Source of the DNA: Actinomadura sp. 6K520
Lineage (GTDB): Bacteria; Actinomycetota; Actinomycetes; Streptosporangiales; Streptosporangiaceae
Reading direction: 5' to 3'
Assembly: GCF_004349245.1 (NCBI RefSeq)
Contig: NZ_SMLC01000007.1
Coordinates: forward strand, 30,225 to 94,224
DNA: 64,000 bases
Of this stretch, positions 46,620-55,226 are shown piece by piece (the stretch's first letter is position 1; the number at the start of each line of letters is the position of its first letter). The translations under genes were made by a program, and so were the position numbers. The notes under the pieces are model-generated. The model ran no database searches and was not told the origin of the DNA. It saw nothing but the letters and a program-made list of their open reading frames with translations.

Positions 46620-48770
46620 ATGGCAGTCAACGCAGCGCCGTCCGGGGAAGCGCCGGCCGGTCGGTTGGCCGGCCGGTGGGTGCCGTGGTTGGTGATCGGC
46701 CTGTGGATGGTGCTGGCGGCGTTCATGGTGCCGCTGAGCGGAAAGTTGAGCTCGGTCACCACCGACAGCGCCGCGGAGACCCTGCCGGCCAGTGCCGAGT
46801 CCACCAAGGTGGCGGTGCTGGAGGACAGTCTCCCCGGGGGTGACGACAACACGTTCGTCTTCGTGTACCACCGCGCCGGCGGCATGACCGACGCCGACCG
46901 CGCGACGGTCGAGCGCCACTACAGCACCCTTGCCAAGCGGTACCCGCCGAAGGAGGCGGCCCCGGCCGGCGGCGAGGACGAGGGCCCACCGACGAGATCC
47001 TCCACCGACGGCAAGGCGATGATGTTCACCCTCCCGGTGAGCACGACCCACGGCGAACCGGAGGCCATCGTCGGCCCGCTGCGTGACGCCGCGAAGGACC
47101 GCCCCGCCGGCCTGGAACTCGACGTGACCGGCCCGGCCGCAATCGACGGCGACATGGACGCCGTCTTCGACGGCATCGACCTGCAGGTCCTCCTCACCAC
47201 CGTCGTCGTCGTCACGCTCCTGCTCATCCTCACCTACCGCAGCCCGGTGTTGTGGTTGATCCCGCTGGTGGCCGTGGGCGCGGCCGCACTGACCGCGATG
47301 GCGACCGTCTACCTGCTCGTCAAGGGCTTCGGCATCGTGGTCAACAGCCAGAACTCGGCGCTGCTGACGATTCTGGTATTCGGCGTCGGCACGGACTACG
47401 CACTGTTGCTCATCTCCCGGTACCGGGAGACACTGCACCACCACGAGAACGTCCGGGTCGCGATGGTCCACGCGCTACGCAGCGCGGCGCCGGCCATCGT
47501 CGCGTCCGCGGCAACCGTGGTCGCTGGCCTGCTCTGCCTGCTCGTCGCGGACCTGAACAGCACCAGCGGGCTGGGCCCGATCGGTGCGGCCGGCATCCTG
47601 TGCGCGCTGGTGGCCATGCTGACGCTGTTCCCGGCGGTGCTCGTGGTGCTCGGCAGGCGGATCTTCTGGCCGGCCATCCCGCGGTTCAGCACGGCCGTGG
47701 AGGAGAAGCCGGGGCTGTGGGGACGGCTCGGCACCGCCATCAACCGCCGCCGGTGGGTTGCGACGCTCGGCTCGTTCGGAATCCTCGGCATGCTCGCCAT
47801 CGGGCTGGCGGGCAACACCGGCACCCTGCGGGAGCAGGACCAGTTCCTGTCCGCGCCGGAGTCGGTCACCGGCTTCACCGTTCTCAGCCAGCACTTCCCG
47901 GAGCTCGGCGGCCAGCCGATGACGATCTTGACGCGGCCGGCGCACCAGGAGCGGGTGCTCGACATCGTCAAGGACACTCGCGGTGTGGCCCTGGCCGTCC
48001 CGGAGGAGACCAGCGGTGGCTGGGCCAACATCTCCGCGTTCCCGACGGACGCGCCGGAAACCGCCGCAGAGTACGAGACGATCAAGCGGGTGCGCACCGC
48101 CGTGCACGCGGTGAGCGGGGCGGACGCGATCGTCGGCGGGCCGAGTGCGGAGAACCTTGACACCGAGGTGACCACCAGCCGCGACGAGAAGCTGGTGATC
48201 CCGCTGGTGCTCGCCGTCGTCCTGATCATCCTCGGGCTGCTGCTGCGCGCGATCGTGGCCCCGCTGGTCCTGATGGCCACCGTGATCGTCTCATTCGCCG
48301 CAGCCTTCGGCGGCAGCGTGTTCGTCTTCGACACGATCCTCGGGTTCAAGGGCATCGACTATTCGGTGCCGCTGCTGGCATTCCTGTTCCTGGTGGCGCT
48401 CGGCGTCGACTACAACATCTTCCTGACCAGCCGGGCCCGGGAGGAGACCGTGCGTCTCGGCACCAGAAAGGGCATGCTCAAAGCCCTCTCCGCCACCGGC
48501 GGCGTCATCACCTCGGCAGGCGTGGTCCTGGCGGCCACGTTCGCGGTCCTCACCACACTTCCGCTGGTGATGCTGATCGAGGTCGGGTTCCTGGTCGCCT
48601 TCGGCGTGCTGCTCGACGCCCTGCTGGTGCGGTCGGTCCTGGTGCCCGCCCTCACCCTGCTGATCGGCCGGCGGATCTGGTGGCCGAGCCGGCTGTCCCG
48701 TCCAGCGGCGGAGCTGCCGGACGGTCAACAGTCGCTCGCCGACGACGAGCAGCCCGCGCTGCAACGGTAA
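46620..48770 (+). CDS. MMPL/RND-family transporter
   Basis: The 716-residue membrane protein has about 12 helices in the two-fold MMPL layout. Each half has the proton-relay helix: FGVGTDYALLLISRYRE in the first and ALGVDYNIFLTSRAREE in the second, with the conserved GxDY. Two large extracytoplasmic loops follow helices 1 and 7. Such proteins export lipids or hydrophobic compounds. The ATG at 46620 has AGGAGG 6 nt upstream, better than the GTG 3 nt before it. Convergent with an MprAB-like two-component system; in mycobacteria MmpL transporters often lie near such genes. Confidence 0.93.
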   Translation: MAVNAAPSGEAPAGRLAGRWVPWLVIGLWMVLAAFMVPLSGKLSSVTTDSAAETLPASAESTKVAVLEDSLPGGDDNTFVFVYHRAGGMTDADRATVERHYSTLAKRYPPKEAAPAGGEDEGPPTRSSTDGKAMMFTLPVSTTHGEPEAIVGPLRDAAKDRPAGLELDVTGPAAIDGDMDAVFDGIDLQVLLTTVVVVTLLLILTYRSPVLWLIPLVAVGAAALTAMATVYLLVKGFGIVVNSQNSALLTILVFGVGTDYALLLISRYRETLHHHENVRVAMVHALRSAAPAIVASAATVVAGLLCLLVADLNSTSGLGPIGAAGILCALVAMLTLFPAVLVVLGRRIFWPAIPRFSTAVEEKPGLWGRLGTAINRRRWVATLGSFGILGMLAIGLAGNTGTLREQDQFLSAPESVTGFTVLSQHFPELGGQPMTILTRPAHQERVLDIVKDTRGVALAVPEETSGGWANISAFPTDAPETAAEYETIKRVRTAVHAVSGADAIVGGPSAENLDTEVTTSRDEKLVIPLVLAVVLIILGLLLRAIVAPLVLMATVIVSFAAAFGGSVFVFDTILGFKGIDYSVPLLAFLFLVALGVDYNIFLTSRAREETVRLGTRKGMLKALSATGGVITSAGVVLAATFAVLTTLPLVMLIEVGFLVAFGVLLDALLVRSVLVPALTLLIGRRIWWPSRLSRPAAELPDGQQSLADDEQPALQR

Positions 48771-48787
48771 ACGCGGCGGCACGGACG

Positions 48788-48827
48788 AGATCCGGGGCGG
48801 GGACCCAGACCCGTCCCGGATCTTTTC
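48788..48827 (+). terminator. Intrinsic terminator of the MMPL gene
   Basis: A 14-bp stem (48788-48801 with 48810-48823, one G-U pair) with an 8-nt loop is followed by TTT. It lies 18 nt after the MMPL stop and is the most classical Rho-independent terminator in the window. Confidence 0.85.
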
Positions 48828-49016
48828 ATGGGCCCGACGGCCGCCGCCCTTCGGTCCTGCGCCGCGCGCCGGGGCTGGGGTCGGCGCACCGTGTCCTGCC
48901 CCGACGGTGAGCCGCGCGGGGCCATGCCCGAGGGCCGCCGTCCCTTGTCCTGCGCCGCGCCCCCCGGGGCGGGTCAGCGCACCGCGGTGTCCTACCCGGC
49001 GGTGAGCCGCGCGGTC
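48828..49016. repeat. Imperfect tandem repeat of about 94 bp at the end of the kinase gene
   Basis: Unit 1 (about 48828-48922) and unit 2 (about 48924-49016) share CCTGCGCCGCGC, GGTGAGCCGCGCGG and most bases between, with small indels. Unit 2 covers the last codons and the stop of the sensor-kinase gene, and unit 1 is its copy outside the gene, so the 3' end of the gene has been duplicated in tandem. Confidence 0.75.
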
Positions 49017-50419
49017 GGGGCGGGCGGGGCCGCGGCCGGAAGGTCGACCCGAAGCAGCGCGCCACCGCGTGCGGAGCGGGCGACGGTGGCCCGGCCGCCG
49101 TGGGCATCGACGACCCGCTGCACGATCGACAGCCCCAAACCGGATCCCGGCAAAGCCCGGGCGCTGTCGGCACGGTAGAACCGGTCGAACACCCGCGGTA
49201 CGTCGGCGGCGTCGATGCCCGGCCCGGCGTCGTCGACCTCGAGCACCGCCGACGCGCCCTCGGCACGGAGCCGGACCTGGACCGGCTGGTCCGCGGGGGA
49301 CCACTTGCCGGCGTTGTCGATGAGGTTGAGCACCGCCCGCTGGAGCGCAGCGGGACGCCCGCTCACCCACACGGAGGTCTCGTCGAGCGCGACCTCGATG
49401 TCGGGCACGCGGGAACGCGCCCGGGTCGCGGCGGCCACCACCACGTCGGCGAGGTCGAGCAGCTCGGTGCTCTCGTCGCTGACGTCACCGCGCGCCAGGT
49501 CGGTCAGCTCGGCGGCAAGGGTGCTCAACTCGGCCACCTGGGCGCCGAGATCGTTGAGCAGCCGGGTCCGGCTCTCCGCCGGCAGTGCGCTGTCCAGCGT
49601 GCCGCGCCGATCGAGCCGGACCAGCAGCTCGACGTTGAGGCGCAGGCTGGTGAGCGGGGTCTTGAGCTCGTGGGCGGCGTCCTCGGCGAGCAGCCGCTGG
49701 GCCCGCCGGGAGTCCCGGAGCGCGGCGAGCATGTCGTTGATCGACTGAATCAGCCGCCGGATCTCCCCACCACCCTCATCCGGGATGTCGGCGTCGAGAT
49801 CCCGGGTGCGCGCGACACGTACCGCGGCGGCGGTCAGCCGGTCGATCGGTGCCAGCCCGGTCCGCGCCACGGCCCACCCGAGAAGGGCGCCGCCGACCAC
49901 GCAGAGCAGCCCGATCAGCAGCATGCCCAACCCGAACCGGGTGATCGGGCTGTCGTCGGCGACGCGGGCCACCTGGACCGCGCCGTCGCCCGCCCGCAGC
50001 GTGTAGATGAAGTAGCCGTCGCTGTCGTTCGACTCCATCAGGTCGGCCGACGCGCCCTGCGCCACGCGCCCGGCGTGCTCGCTGACCGGGGGCAGCGCGG
50101 GTTGGCCGGCCGGCGTCCGGGTCGAGCCGCCGGGCAGGATGACCCGCACCAGCTGACCGGATCCGGGATACGGCGGTAGCTGGACCTGCGCCAGACCGGC
50201 GCGCTCCGCGTCCGTCGCCAGGACGCGGGAGTCGGCGCGTAGCTGATTCTCGGCGGTGTCCTGCAGCTCCCAGTTCAGGAGCTCGATGCCCACCTGGAAG
50301 GCCACGAACACGCTGACCGCGATGGCCGTCGCCGCGATCATCGTCAGCCTGGTCCGCAGGGACCGCCGGCGCCACCATCGGGTCGGCCGGCGCGGTTCCC
50401 GGCCGGCGGGCCTGCTCAC
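48992..50419 (-). CDS. MprB-like sensor histidine kinase
   Basis: The 475-residue kinase has two membrane helices ([40 protein letters not shown]) around an extracytoplasmic sensor of about 120 residues. A HAMP domain ([17 protein letters not shown]), a HisKA with [17 protein letters not shown] (His phosphorylation site) and a HATPase ([37 protein letters not shown]) follow. It senses an envelope signal and phosphorylates the response regulator encoded just upstream, with a 4-nt ATGA overlap between the genes. Confidence 0.95.
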   Translation of the reverse strand: MSRPAGREPRRPTRWWRRRSLRTRLTMIAATAIAVSVFVAFQVGIELLNWELQDTAENQLRADSRVLATDAERAGLAQVQLPPYPGSGQLVRVILPGGSTRTPAGQPALPPVSEHAGRVAQGASADLMESNDSDGYFIYTLRAGDGAVQVARVADDSPITRFGLGMLLIGLLCVVGGALLGWAVARTGLAPIDRLTAAAVRVARTRDLDADIPDEGGGEIRRLIQSINDMLAALRDSRRAQRLLAEDAAHELKTPLTSLRLNVELLVRLDRRGTLDSALPAESRTRLLNDLGAQVAELSTLAAELTDLARGDVSDESTELLDLADVVVAAATRARSRVPDIEVALDETSVWVSGRPAALQRAVLNLIDNAGKWSPADQPVQVRLRAEGASAVLEVDDAGPGIDAADVPRVFDRFYRADSARALPGSGLGLSIVQRVVDAHGGRATVARSARGGALLRVDLPAAAPPAPTARLTAG

Positions 50420-51132
50420 GGAGGAGTCTCCCGCAACGTGTATCCCAGGCCGCGCAGCGTGTAGATCAATCGCGGCTCACCCTCGGCCTCCATCTTGCGG
50501 CGCAGGTAGCTCACGTATACCTGGAGGTTGTTGGCGCTGGCGCACATGTCGAAGCCCCAGATCGCCTCGAACAGCGCCTCGTGGGTCAAGACCCGGGTCG
50601 CGTTGCGCACGAGGACCTCCAGGAGGGAGAACTCGGTCCGGGTCAGGCGCAGCGGCCGCTCGCCCCGCCACGCCTCGAACCTGTCGGGATCGATCCGGAC
50701 GTCGGCGAACGACAGGACCTGCGACTCCCCGTCGGGCGGCGTGCGCCGGCGCAGCAGGGCCCGCACCCGGGCCAGCAACTCCTCGGTGGCGAACGGCTTG
50801 GGCAGGTAGTCGTCGGCGCCCGCGTCCAGCCCCGCGACCCGGTCGGAGACCTGATCACGGGCGGTCAGCATCAGCACCGGCAGATCCCGACCCGCGGCCC
50901 GCAACCGCCGGCAGGTCTCCAACCCGCCGAGGCGGGGCATCATCACGTCGAGGATCAGCAGATCCAGCGTGTCACCGCCGGCCCCCCGGACCCCGTCGAG
51001 CACGGCGAGACCGTTGGCGACGGTGCTGGTGTCGTAACCCTCGACCTGGAGCACCCGCTCCAGCGATTCACGGATGGCCCTCTCATCATCCGCGATCATG
51101 ATTCGCACGCCGGCCCGCCCCCTTCCAGTCAA
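50416..51132 (-). CDS. OmpR-family response regulator (MprA-like)
   Basis: The 238-residue protein has a receiver domain ([14 protein letters not shown] with the acidic pocket, [13 protein letters not shown] with the phosphorylated Asp, LMLTARD and [12 protein letters not shown]) and a winged-helix output domain ([48 protein letters not shown]). It is first in the operon and overlaps the kinase gene by 4 nt. The nearby MMPL transporter gene is a plausible target. Confidence 0.96.
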   Translation of the reverse strand: MTGRGRAGVRIMIADDERAIRESLERVLQVEGYDTSTVANGLAVLDGVRGAGGDTLDLLILDVMMPRLGGLETCRRLRAAGRDLPVLMLTARDQVSDRVAGLDAGADDYLPKPFATEELLARVRALLRRRTPPDGESQVLSFADVRIDPDRFEAWRGERPLRLTRTEFSLLEVLVRNATRVLTHEALFEAIWGFDMCASANNLQVYVSYLRRKMEAEGEPRLIYTLRGLGYTLRETPP

Positions 51133-51549
51133 GGCTTTTGCCGCTCATTGTCCCCGATCAACCTGAGAGCAGGATTAGCGCGTCCCTGGGGACCGCGCTC
51201 TTACGGATACCTAAGAAATGGAACCTGCCGTCGGCTCATGAGGAGGGGGAGGACCAGATGACCAGCATCGCACCCGGCAACCAGACAGGAGATCCTCCAC
51301 GCCGGTCACGGGCGCTCGGCGTCCCCAGGTGGCTCCCGAGTGAGCGGAGCGGCGGCTCCCCGATCCACCAACGGTGAATCGAGGCTCAGCTTTCATTAGG
51401 CCGCTGCGGCGGTCCTCGGCCGCCCATGTGCTGCCGAGAAGGGACACGGGTTGCGCTGGTCGCTTCGGTGATCGCTGTCTGCAAACGGTCGGCCGGCGCA
51501 GGACGCCCTGTTCATCTCCTGGTAACGGTCATGCTTCCGTCGGGGAGTG
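51133..51549. other. 417-bp gap with one doubtful small frame
   Basis: This is the promoter region of the two-component operon and the downstream end of the iron ABC gene. Apart from the small frame at 51258 no coding signal is seen; a T/A-rich patch near 51200-51240 may hold promoters. Confidence 0.4.
51258..51377 (+). CDS. Doubtful 39-residue peptide
   Basis: The frame ATG 51258 to TGA 51377 encodes TSIAPGNQTGDPPRRSRALG and so on, hydrophilic and proline/arginine-rich. A strong GAGGAGGGGGAGG lies about 6 nt upstream, which is the only reason to list it. No family is recognised and it may be untranslated sequence. Confidence 0.25.
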   Translation: MTSIAPGNQTGDPPRRSRALGVPRWLPSERSGGSPIHQR

Positions 51550-52632
51550 CTAACCCGAAACGGCGTTGGTGCGCACTTCGCCCGCGCCGTTCGCGGTGGG
51601 CGGCGCCGGGTGGAGGGTGGCCTGGCCGGTGATGCGGACGCCCGTGCGGTCGCCGACGCGCAGGTGTACCTGCCCGTTGGTGCGGACGTCGACCGGTGCG
51701 TCAAGGCCATCGACGTCGATGGTGATCATGGCGTCGTGACCGTAGTAGTGGACGTCGGTCACCGTCCCGGCGGGTGCGGTGCCGCCGGGGTCGGTGAGCC
51801 GTAGCTGCTCGGGCCGCAGGATCACGGTGCCCTGGACGGTCGCGTCGCAGGTGCGCAACTCGACCGGGCCGAGGGGGGTCGTCGCCGTCCCGTTCGCGGC
51901 GTCCCCCGGAAGAAGAACGGCGTCGCCGACGAACCCGGCCACCCAGGGATCGGCGGGGTGGCTGTACACGTCATGTGACGAGCCGCACTGCACCACGCGT
52001 CCGTTGCGGACGACGGCCACCAGGTCGGCGATCGACAACGCCTCTTGCTGGTCATGGGTCACGAGCAGGGCGGTCGCACCGGTGGCGCGCAAGGCGGCGC
52101 GGACGTCCGCCCGTACCCCGGCGCGGAGCGCGCTGTCCAATGCGTTGAACGGTTCGTCGAGGAGCACCAGTGCAGGTTCGGGCGCCAGCGCACGGGCCAG
52201 GGCGATCCGCTGCTGCTGGCCGCCGGACAGTTCGTGCGGCATCCTGTCGCCGTACTCGGCGAGGCCGACGAGTTCGAGCATCTCCTCGGTGCGCCGGCGG
52301 CGTGCGGCCCGGTCGGCGACGCCGAAGGCGACGTTGCGGGCAACGCTCAGATGCGGGAACAGTGCTCCCTCCTGCGGCACGATGCCGATGCGGCGCCGCT
52401 CCGGCGGGACGTGAGTGCCGGGGCCGGTGAGAAGACGTCCGCTCACGGTGACGGTCCCGGTGTCCGCGCGGAGGAAGCCCGCGATGACGCGCAGCAGGGT
52501 CGTCTTGCCGCAGCCCGAAGGGCCCAGGACGGCGGCCAGCGAGCCGCCGGGGACGGTGAGGTCGAGCCCGTCCAGGACCTTGGTGTCCTCGACGTACGCC
52601 TTGGTCAGGCCCTTGATCTGCAGATCGGTCAT
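51550..52632 (-). CDS. Ferric-iron ABC importer ATPase (FbpC-like)
   Basis: The 360-residue ATPase has Walker A GPSGCGKTT, the Q-loop GIVPQEGALFPHLSVARN, signature LSGGQQQRIALARALAPEP, Walker B LVLLDEPFNALD, switch TALLVTHDQQEALS, and a C-terminal regulatory part (TOBE-like). The starting ATG overlaps the stop of the permease gene by 4 nt. It powers Fe(III) or related metal uptake with the permease and binding protein genes upstream. Confidence 0.94.
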   Translation of the reverse strand: MTDLQIKGLTKAYVEDTKVLDGLDLTVPGGSLAAVLGPSGCGKTTLLRVIAGFLRADTGTVTVSGRLLTGPGTHVPPERRRIGIVPQEGALFPHLSVARNVAFGVADRAARRRRTEEMLELVGLAEYGDRMPHELSGGQQQRIALARALAPEPALVLLDEPFNALDSALRAGVRADVRAALRATGATALLVTHDQQEALSIADLVAVVRNGRVVQCGSSHDVYSHPADPWVAGFVGDAVLLPGDAANGTATTPLGPVELRTCDATVQGTVILRPEQLRLTDPGGTAPAGTVTDVHYYGHDAMITIDVDGLDAPVDVRTNGQVHLRVGDRTGVRITGQATLHPAPPTANGAGEVRTNAVSG

Positions 52633-54137
52633 GTGCGCCTCCCGAGGAGGTATGAGGGGACGGCCGCGAGCAGGATCAGGGCGGCCGCGTACGGCGCGGC
52701 GTCGGCGTAGGACGCGACGCTGGTCTCCGTCCACAGCCGGGTGGCGAGGGTGTCCATCCCGGTGGGGCGCAGCAGAAGGGTCGCCGGCAGTTCCTTCATG
52801 CAGACCACGAACGTGAGGGCCGCGCCGGCGGCGACGCCGGGCGCGGCCAGCGGGACGGTGACCGAGCGCAGCACCCGCAGCGGGCCGCGGCCGAGGGAGC
52901 GGGCGACGTCCTCAAGCACCGGCGGGGACTGCAGGACCGCGGCGCGGGTCGCGGCGACCGCGAGCGGCAGGAACAGCACCGCGTAGGCGCAGACCAGCAG
53001 CGGCAGTTCCTGGTACAGCGGGTTGGCGTACCGGACGGCGAAGAACACCAGCGCCAGGGCGACGGTGATGCCGGGCAGGGCGTGGCCGGCATAGGCGGCC
53101 TGCTCCAGCAGGGCCGGGAGCCGCCCCCGGTGGCGGGCGGCGATGACGCCGACGGGCAGGGCGAGGACGGTGGTGAGCGCGGCCCCGGCGGCGGCGGCGC
53201 CGAGGGTGGCCCCGGCGGTGTGCACGAGGCCCGCCGGGTCCCAGGTGGAGCGGTTCCCCGTCGCCAGCCAGTACGCGAGCGTGGCCAGCGGGAACACGAC
53301 GGCCGCGGCGGCGACCGCCGTGCACCAGCCCAGCGATGGGACCGTCCAGCGGCCGAGGCGCAGCGGCGCCGCCGGGCGGGCCGTTCCCGTCCCGGTCCTG
53401 GCGTGCCCGCGGCGTCCGCGGGTGCGGGTCTCCAGCGCGACCAGCGCCACCGTCAGCACCACGAGCACGACGCTCAGCGCCGCTGCCGGGGTGCGGTCGA
53501 AACTGGCCTGGTAGGAGGTGTAGATGCCGCGCGTGAACGTGTCGTACCGCATCAGCGACACCGCGCCGAAGTCCGACAGCACGTAGAGCGCGACCAGCAG
53601 CCCACCCCCGGCCGCCGCCGGGCGGAGCTGGGGCAGGGTCACGCGGAAGAACGTCCGGCCCGGGCCGATGCCGAGCGACCGGGACGCCTCCTCCTGCGCC
53701 GGGTCGATGCCGCGCAGCGCCGCGGCGACCGGCAGATAGACGTACGGGTAGCTGACCAGCGTCAGCGACACCGCCGACCCGGCGAACCCGGCCAGGTCCG
53801 GCACCGCCGACAGCCAGGCGAACGCCGCCACGTAGCTCGGCACGGCCAGCGGAAGTGTGGCCACGATCGACCAGGCGCGGGCGGCGGGCAGCGCCGTCCG
53901 GACGGTCAGCCACGCCAGCGAGATGCCAAGGACCAGGCACGCCAGCACGACGGCGGCGGCCAGCGCCAGGCTCCGGCCGAGCAGCAGCGCGGTGCCCTCG
54001 GTGGTGACGACGCTCCAGGCGAAACCGAAGCCGCGCTCCAGCGCCCGGACGGCGAGATATCCGAGCGGCAGCAAGGCCAGTGCCCCGGCCAGGGAGGCCG
54101 GGGCGAGGAGCATCCAGGGTGCGCGGGCGGTGGCCAT
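52629..54137 (-). CDS. Ferric-iron ABC importer permease (FbpB-like)
   Basis: The 502-residue membrane protein has about 12 helices and the two-fold permease form of FbpB: two copies of the BPD-transport EAA-like loop (EASRSLGIGPGRTFFRVTLPQL in the first half; EDVARSLGRGPLRVLRSVTVPLAAPG in the second; shown by EASRSLGIG and EDVARSLGRG). It moves iron across the membrane. Its stop overlaps the ATPase start (ATGA) and it starts 4 nt after the binding-protein stop, so the three genes form a tight operon. Confidence 0.94.
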   Translation of the reverse strand: MATARAPWMLLAPASLAGALALLPLGYLAVRALERGFGFAWSVVTTEGTALLLGRSLALAAAVVLACLVLGISLAWLTVRTALPAARAWSIVATLPLAVPSYVAAFAWLSAVPDLAGFAGSAVSLTLVSYPYVYLPVAAALRGIDPAQEEASRSLGIGPGRTFFRVTLPQLRPAAAGGGLLVALYVLSDFGAVSLMRYDTFTRGIYTSYQASFDRTPAAALSVVLVVLTVALVALETRTRGRRGHARTGTGTARPAAPLRLGRWTVPSLGWCTAVAAAAVVFPLATLAYWLATGNRSTWDPAGLVHTAGATLGAAAAGAALTTVLALPVGVIAARHRGRLPALLEQAAYAGHALPGITVALALVFFAVRYANPLYQELPLLVCAYAVLFLPLAVAATRAAVLQSPPVLEDVARSLGRGPLRVLRSVTVPLAAPGVAAGAALTFVVCMKELPATLLLRPTGMDTLATRLWTETSVASYADAAPYAAALILLAAVPSYLLGRRT

Positions 54138-54141
54138 CGGG

Positions 54142-55158
54142 TCAGACCATGCCGGCTTCCCGGAGCATCGTCAGGGTCTCCTGAAGCGACTCCAGCTCGC
54201 CGAGGTCGATCTCGGGGCCCTTCAGGGAGTCCAGCGGCGGCAGGCCAGGAACGTTGCTGGTGACCCCGGACGCCAGCGGGTACTCCTTCGTCTCGTCGCT
54301 GAAGTAGGTCTGCGCCTCCTTGGAGAGCAGGAAGTCGACGGCCTTCTGCGCCGTCGCGGGGTGCGCGGCGCCCTTCAGCACGCCCACGCCCGCCACGTTG
54401 ATCAGCGCACCGGGGTCGGCGCCGGGAAGGTAGTGGAGCTTGGCGGTGACACCGCTCTCCCCCTTCTCCGCGACCCGCTCGTACCAGTAGTAGTGGTTGA
54501 TCAGCCCGAGGCCGATCTGCCCAGCATCCACCGCGTCCAGCACGGCGATGTTGTTCTCGTAGGCCTTCACACCGTTGGCCTTCAGGCCCTCCAGCCACTT
54601 GCGGGTGACGTCGTCGCCGTCCAAGACCCGCATGCCGGTGACGAACGCCTGGAAGGACGCGTTGGTCGGCGCGTAGGCGATCTTGCCCTTCCACTCCGGT
54701 TTGACGAGGTCACGGACGGTGTCGGGTGCCTTGGCGACCAGATTCGGGTTGTAGGCGATGACGCGGACCCGGCCGGAGAGGCCGACCCAGTCGCCGGTTC
54801 CGGAGCGGAACCGCCCCGCGACCTTGTCGAGGGTCGGCTGGGGAAGCTTCTCCAGGCGTCCCGCCTTGGCGAGGGCGCCGAGCGCCCCGGCGTCCTGGGA
54901 GAGGAACAGGTCCGCCTTGGTACCGTCGCCCTCCTCAAGGATCTGCGCCGACAGTTCGGAGCTGGCGCCGTACCGGACCTCGACGCCGGTGCCGACGGCG
55001 TCCTCCAGCCTGTCCAGCAGCGGCTTGATGAGTCCTTCGTTGCGGCCGGAGTAGATGATGAGGCCGGCGTCGGACCCGAGGCCGCAGGCCGCTCCCATCG
55101 GCAGGATGACGGCCGCGAGAGCGAGTGCGGTGGTGAAACGTCGCAGGGGGTGTCGCAT
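54142..55158 (-). CDS. Iron(III) ABC importer substrate-binding lipoprotein (FbpA-like)
   Basis: The 338-residue lipoprotein has a signal ending in MGAACG (lipobox AAC) and a FbpA/extracellular solute-binding type 1 core: LIIYSGRNEGLIKPLLDRL, VRYGASSELSAQILEEG and ADLFLSQDAGALGALAKAG. The iron-ligand Tyr pair is visible in HYYWYERV. It captures Fe(III) outside the membrane and passes it to the permease. The start at 55158 is 41 nt from an iron-box-like sequence, so it is probably repressed by iron through an IdeR/DtxR protein. Confidence 0.95.
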   Translation of the reverse strand: MRHPLRRFTTALALAAVILPMGAACGLGSDAGLIIYSGRNEGLIKPLLDRLEDAVGTGVEVRYGASSELSAQILEEGDGTKADLFLSQDAGALGALAKAGRLEKLPQPTLDKVAGRFRSGTGDWVGLSGRVRVIAYNPNLVAKAPDTVRDLVKPEWKGKIAYAPTNASFQAFVTGMRVLDGDDVTRKWLEGLKANGVKAYENNIAVLDAVDAGQIGLGLINHYYWYERVAEKGESGVTAKLHYLPGADPGALINVAGVGVLKGAAHPATAQKAVDFLLSKEAQTYFSDETKEYPLASGVTSNVPGLPPLDSLKGPEIDLGELESLQETLTMLREAGMV

Positions 55159-55198
55159 GGCCTACCTCGGGATGCCGTTCGGGGGGTGGTGTTGGTAT

Positions 55199-55217
55199 GT
55201 AGGTTAGCCTTACTTAA
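55199..55217. promoter_or_regulatory. IdeR/DtxR-type iron box between divergent genes
   Basis: The 19-bp sequence GTAGGTTAGCCTTACTTAA matches the DtxR/IdeR consensus TTAGGTTAGCCTAACCTAA at 16 of 19 positions. It lies between the divergent FbpABC operon (start 55158) and the A-PCP-acyltransferase gene (start 55227), only 10 nt before the latter, so binding of the iron-loaded repressor should shut off both. Confidence 0.85.
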
Positions 55218-55226
55218 GATGCGCGT

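Noticed and set aside
48828..49016. Possible CRISPR-like array
   Set aside because: There are only two units of about 94 bp with no spacers, and the second covers a gene end, so it is a tandem duplication.
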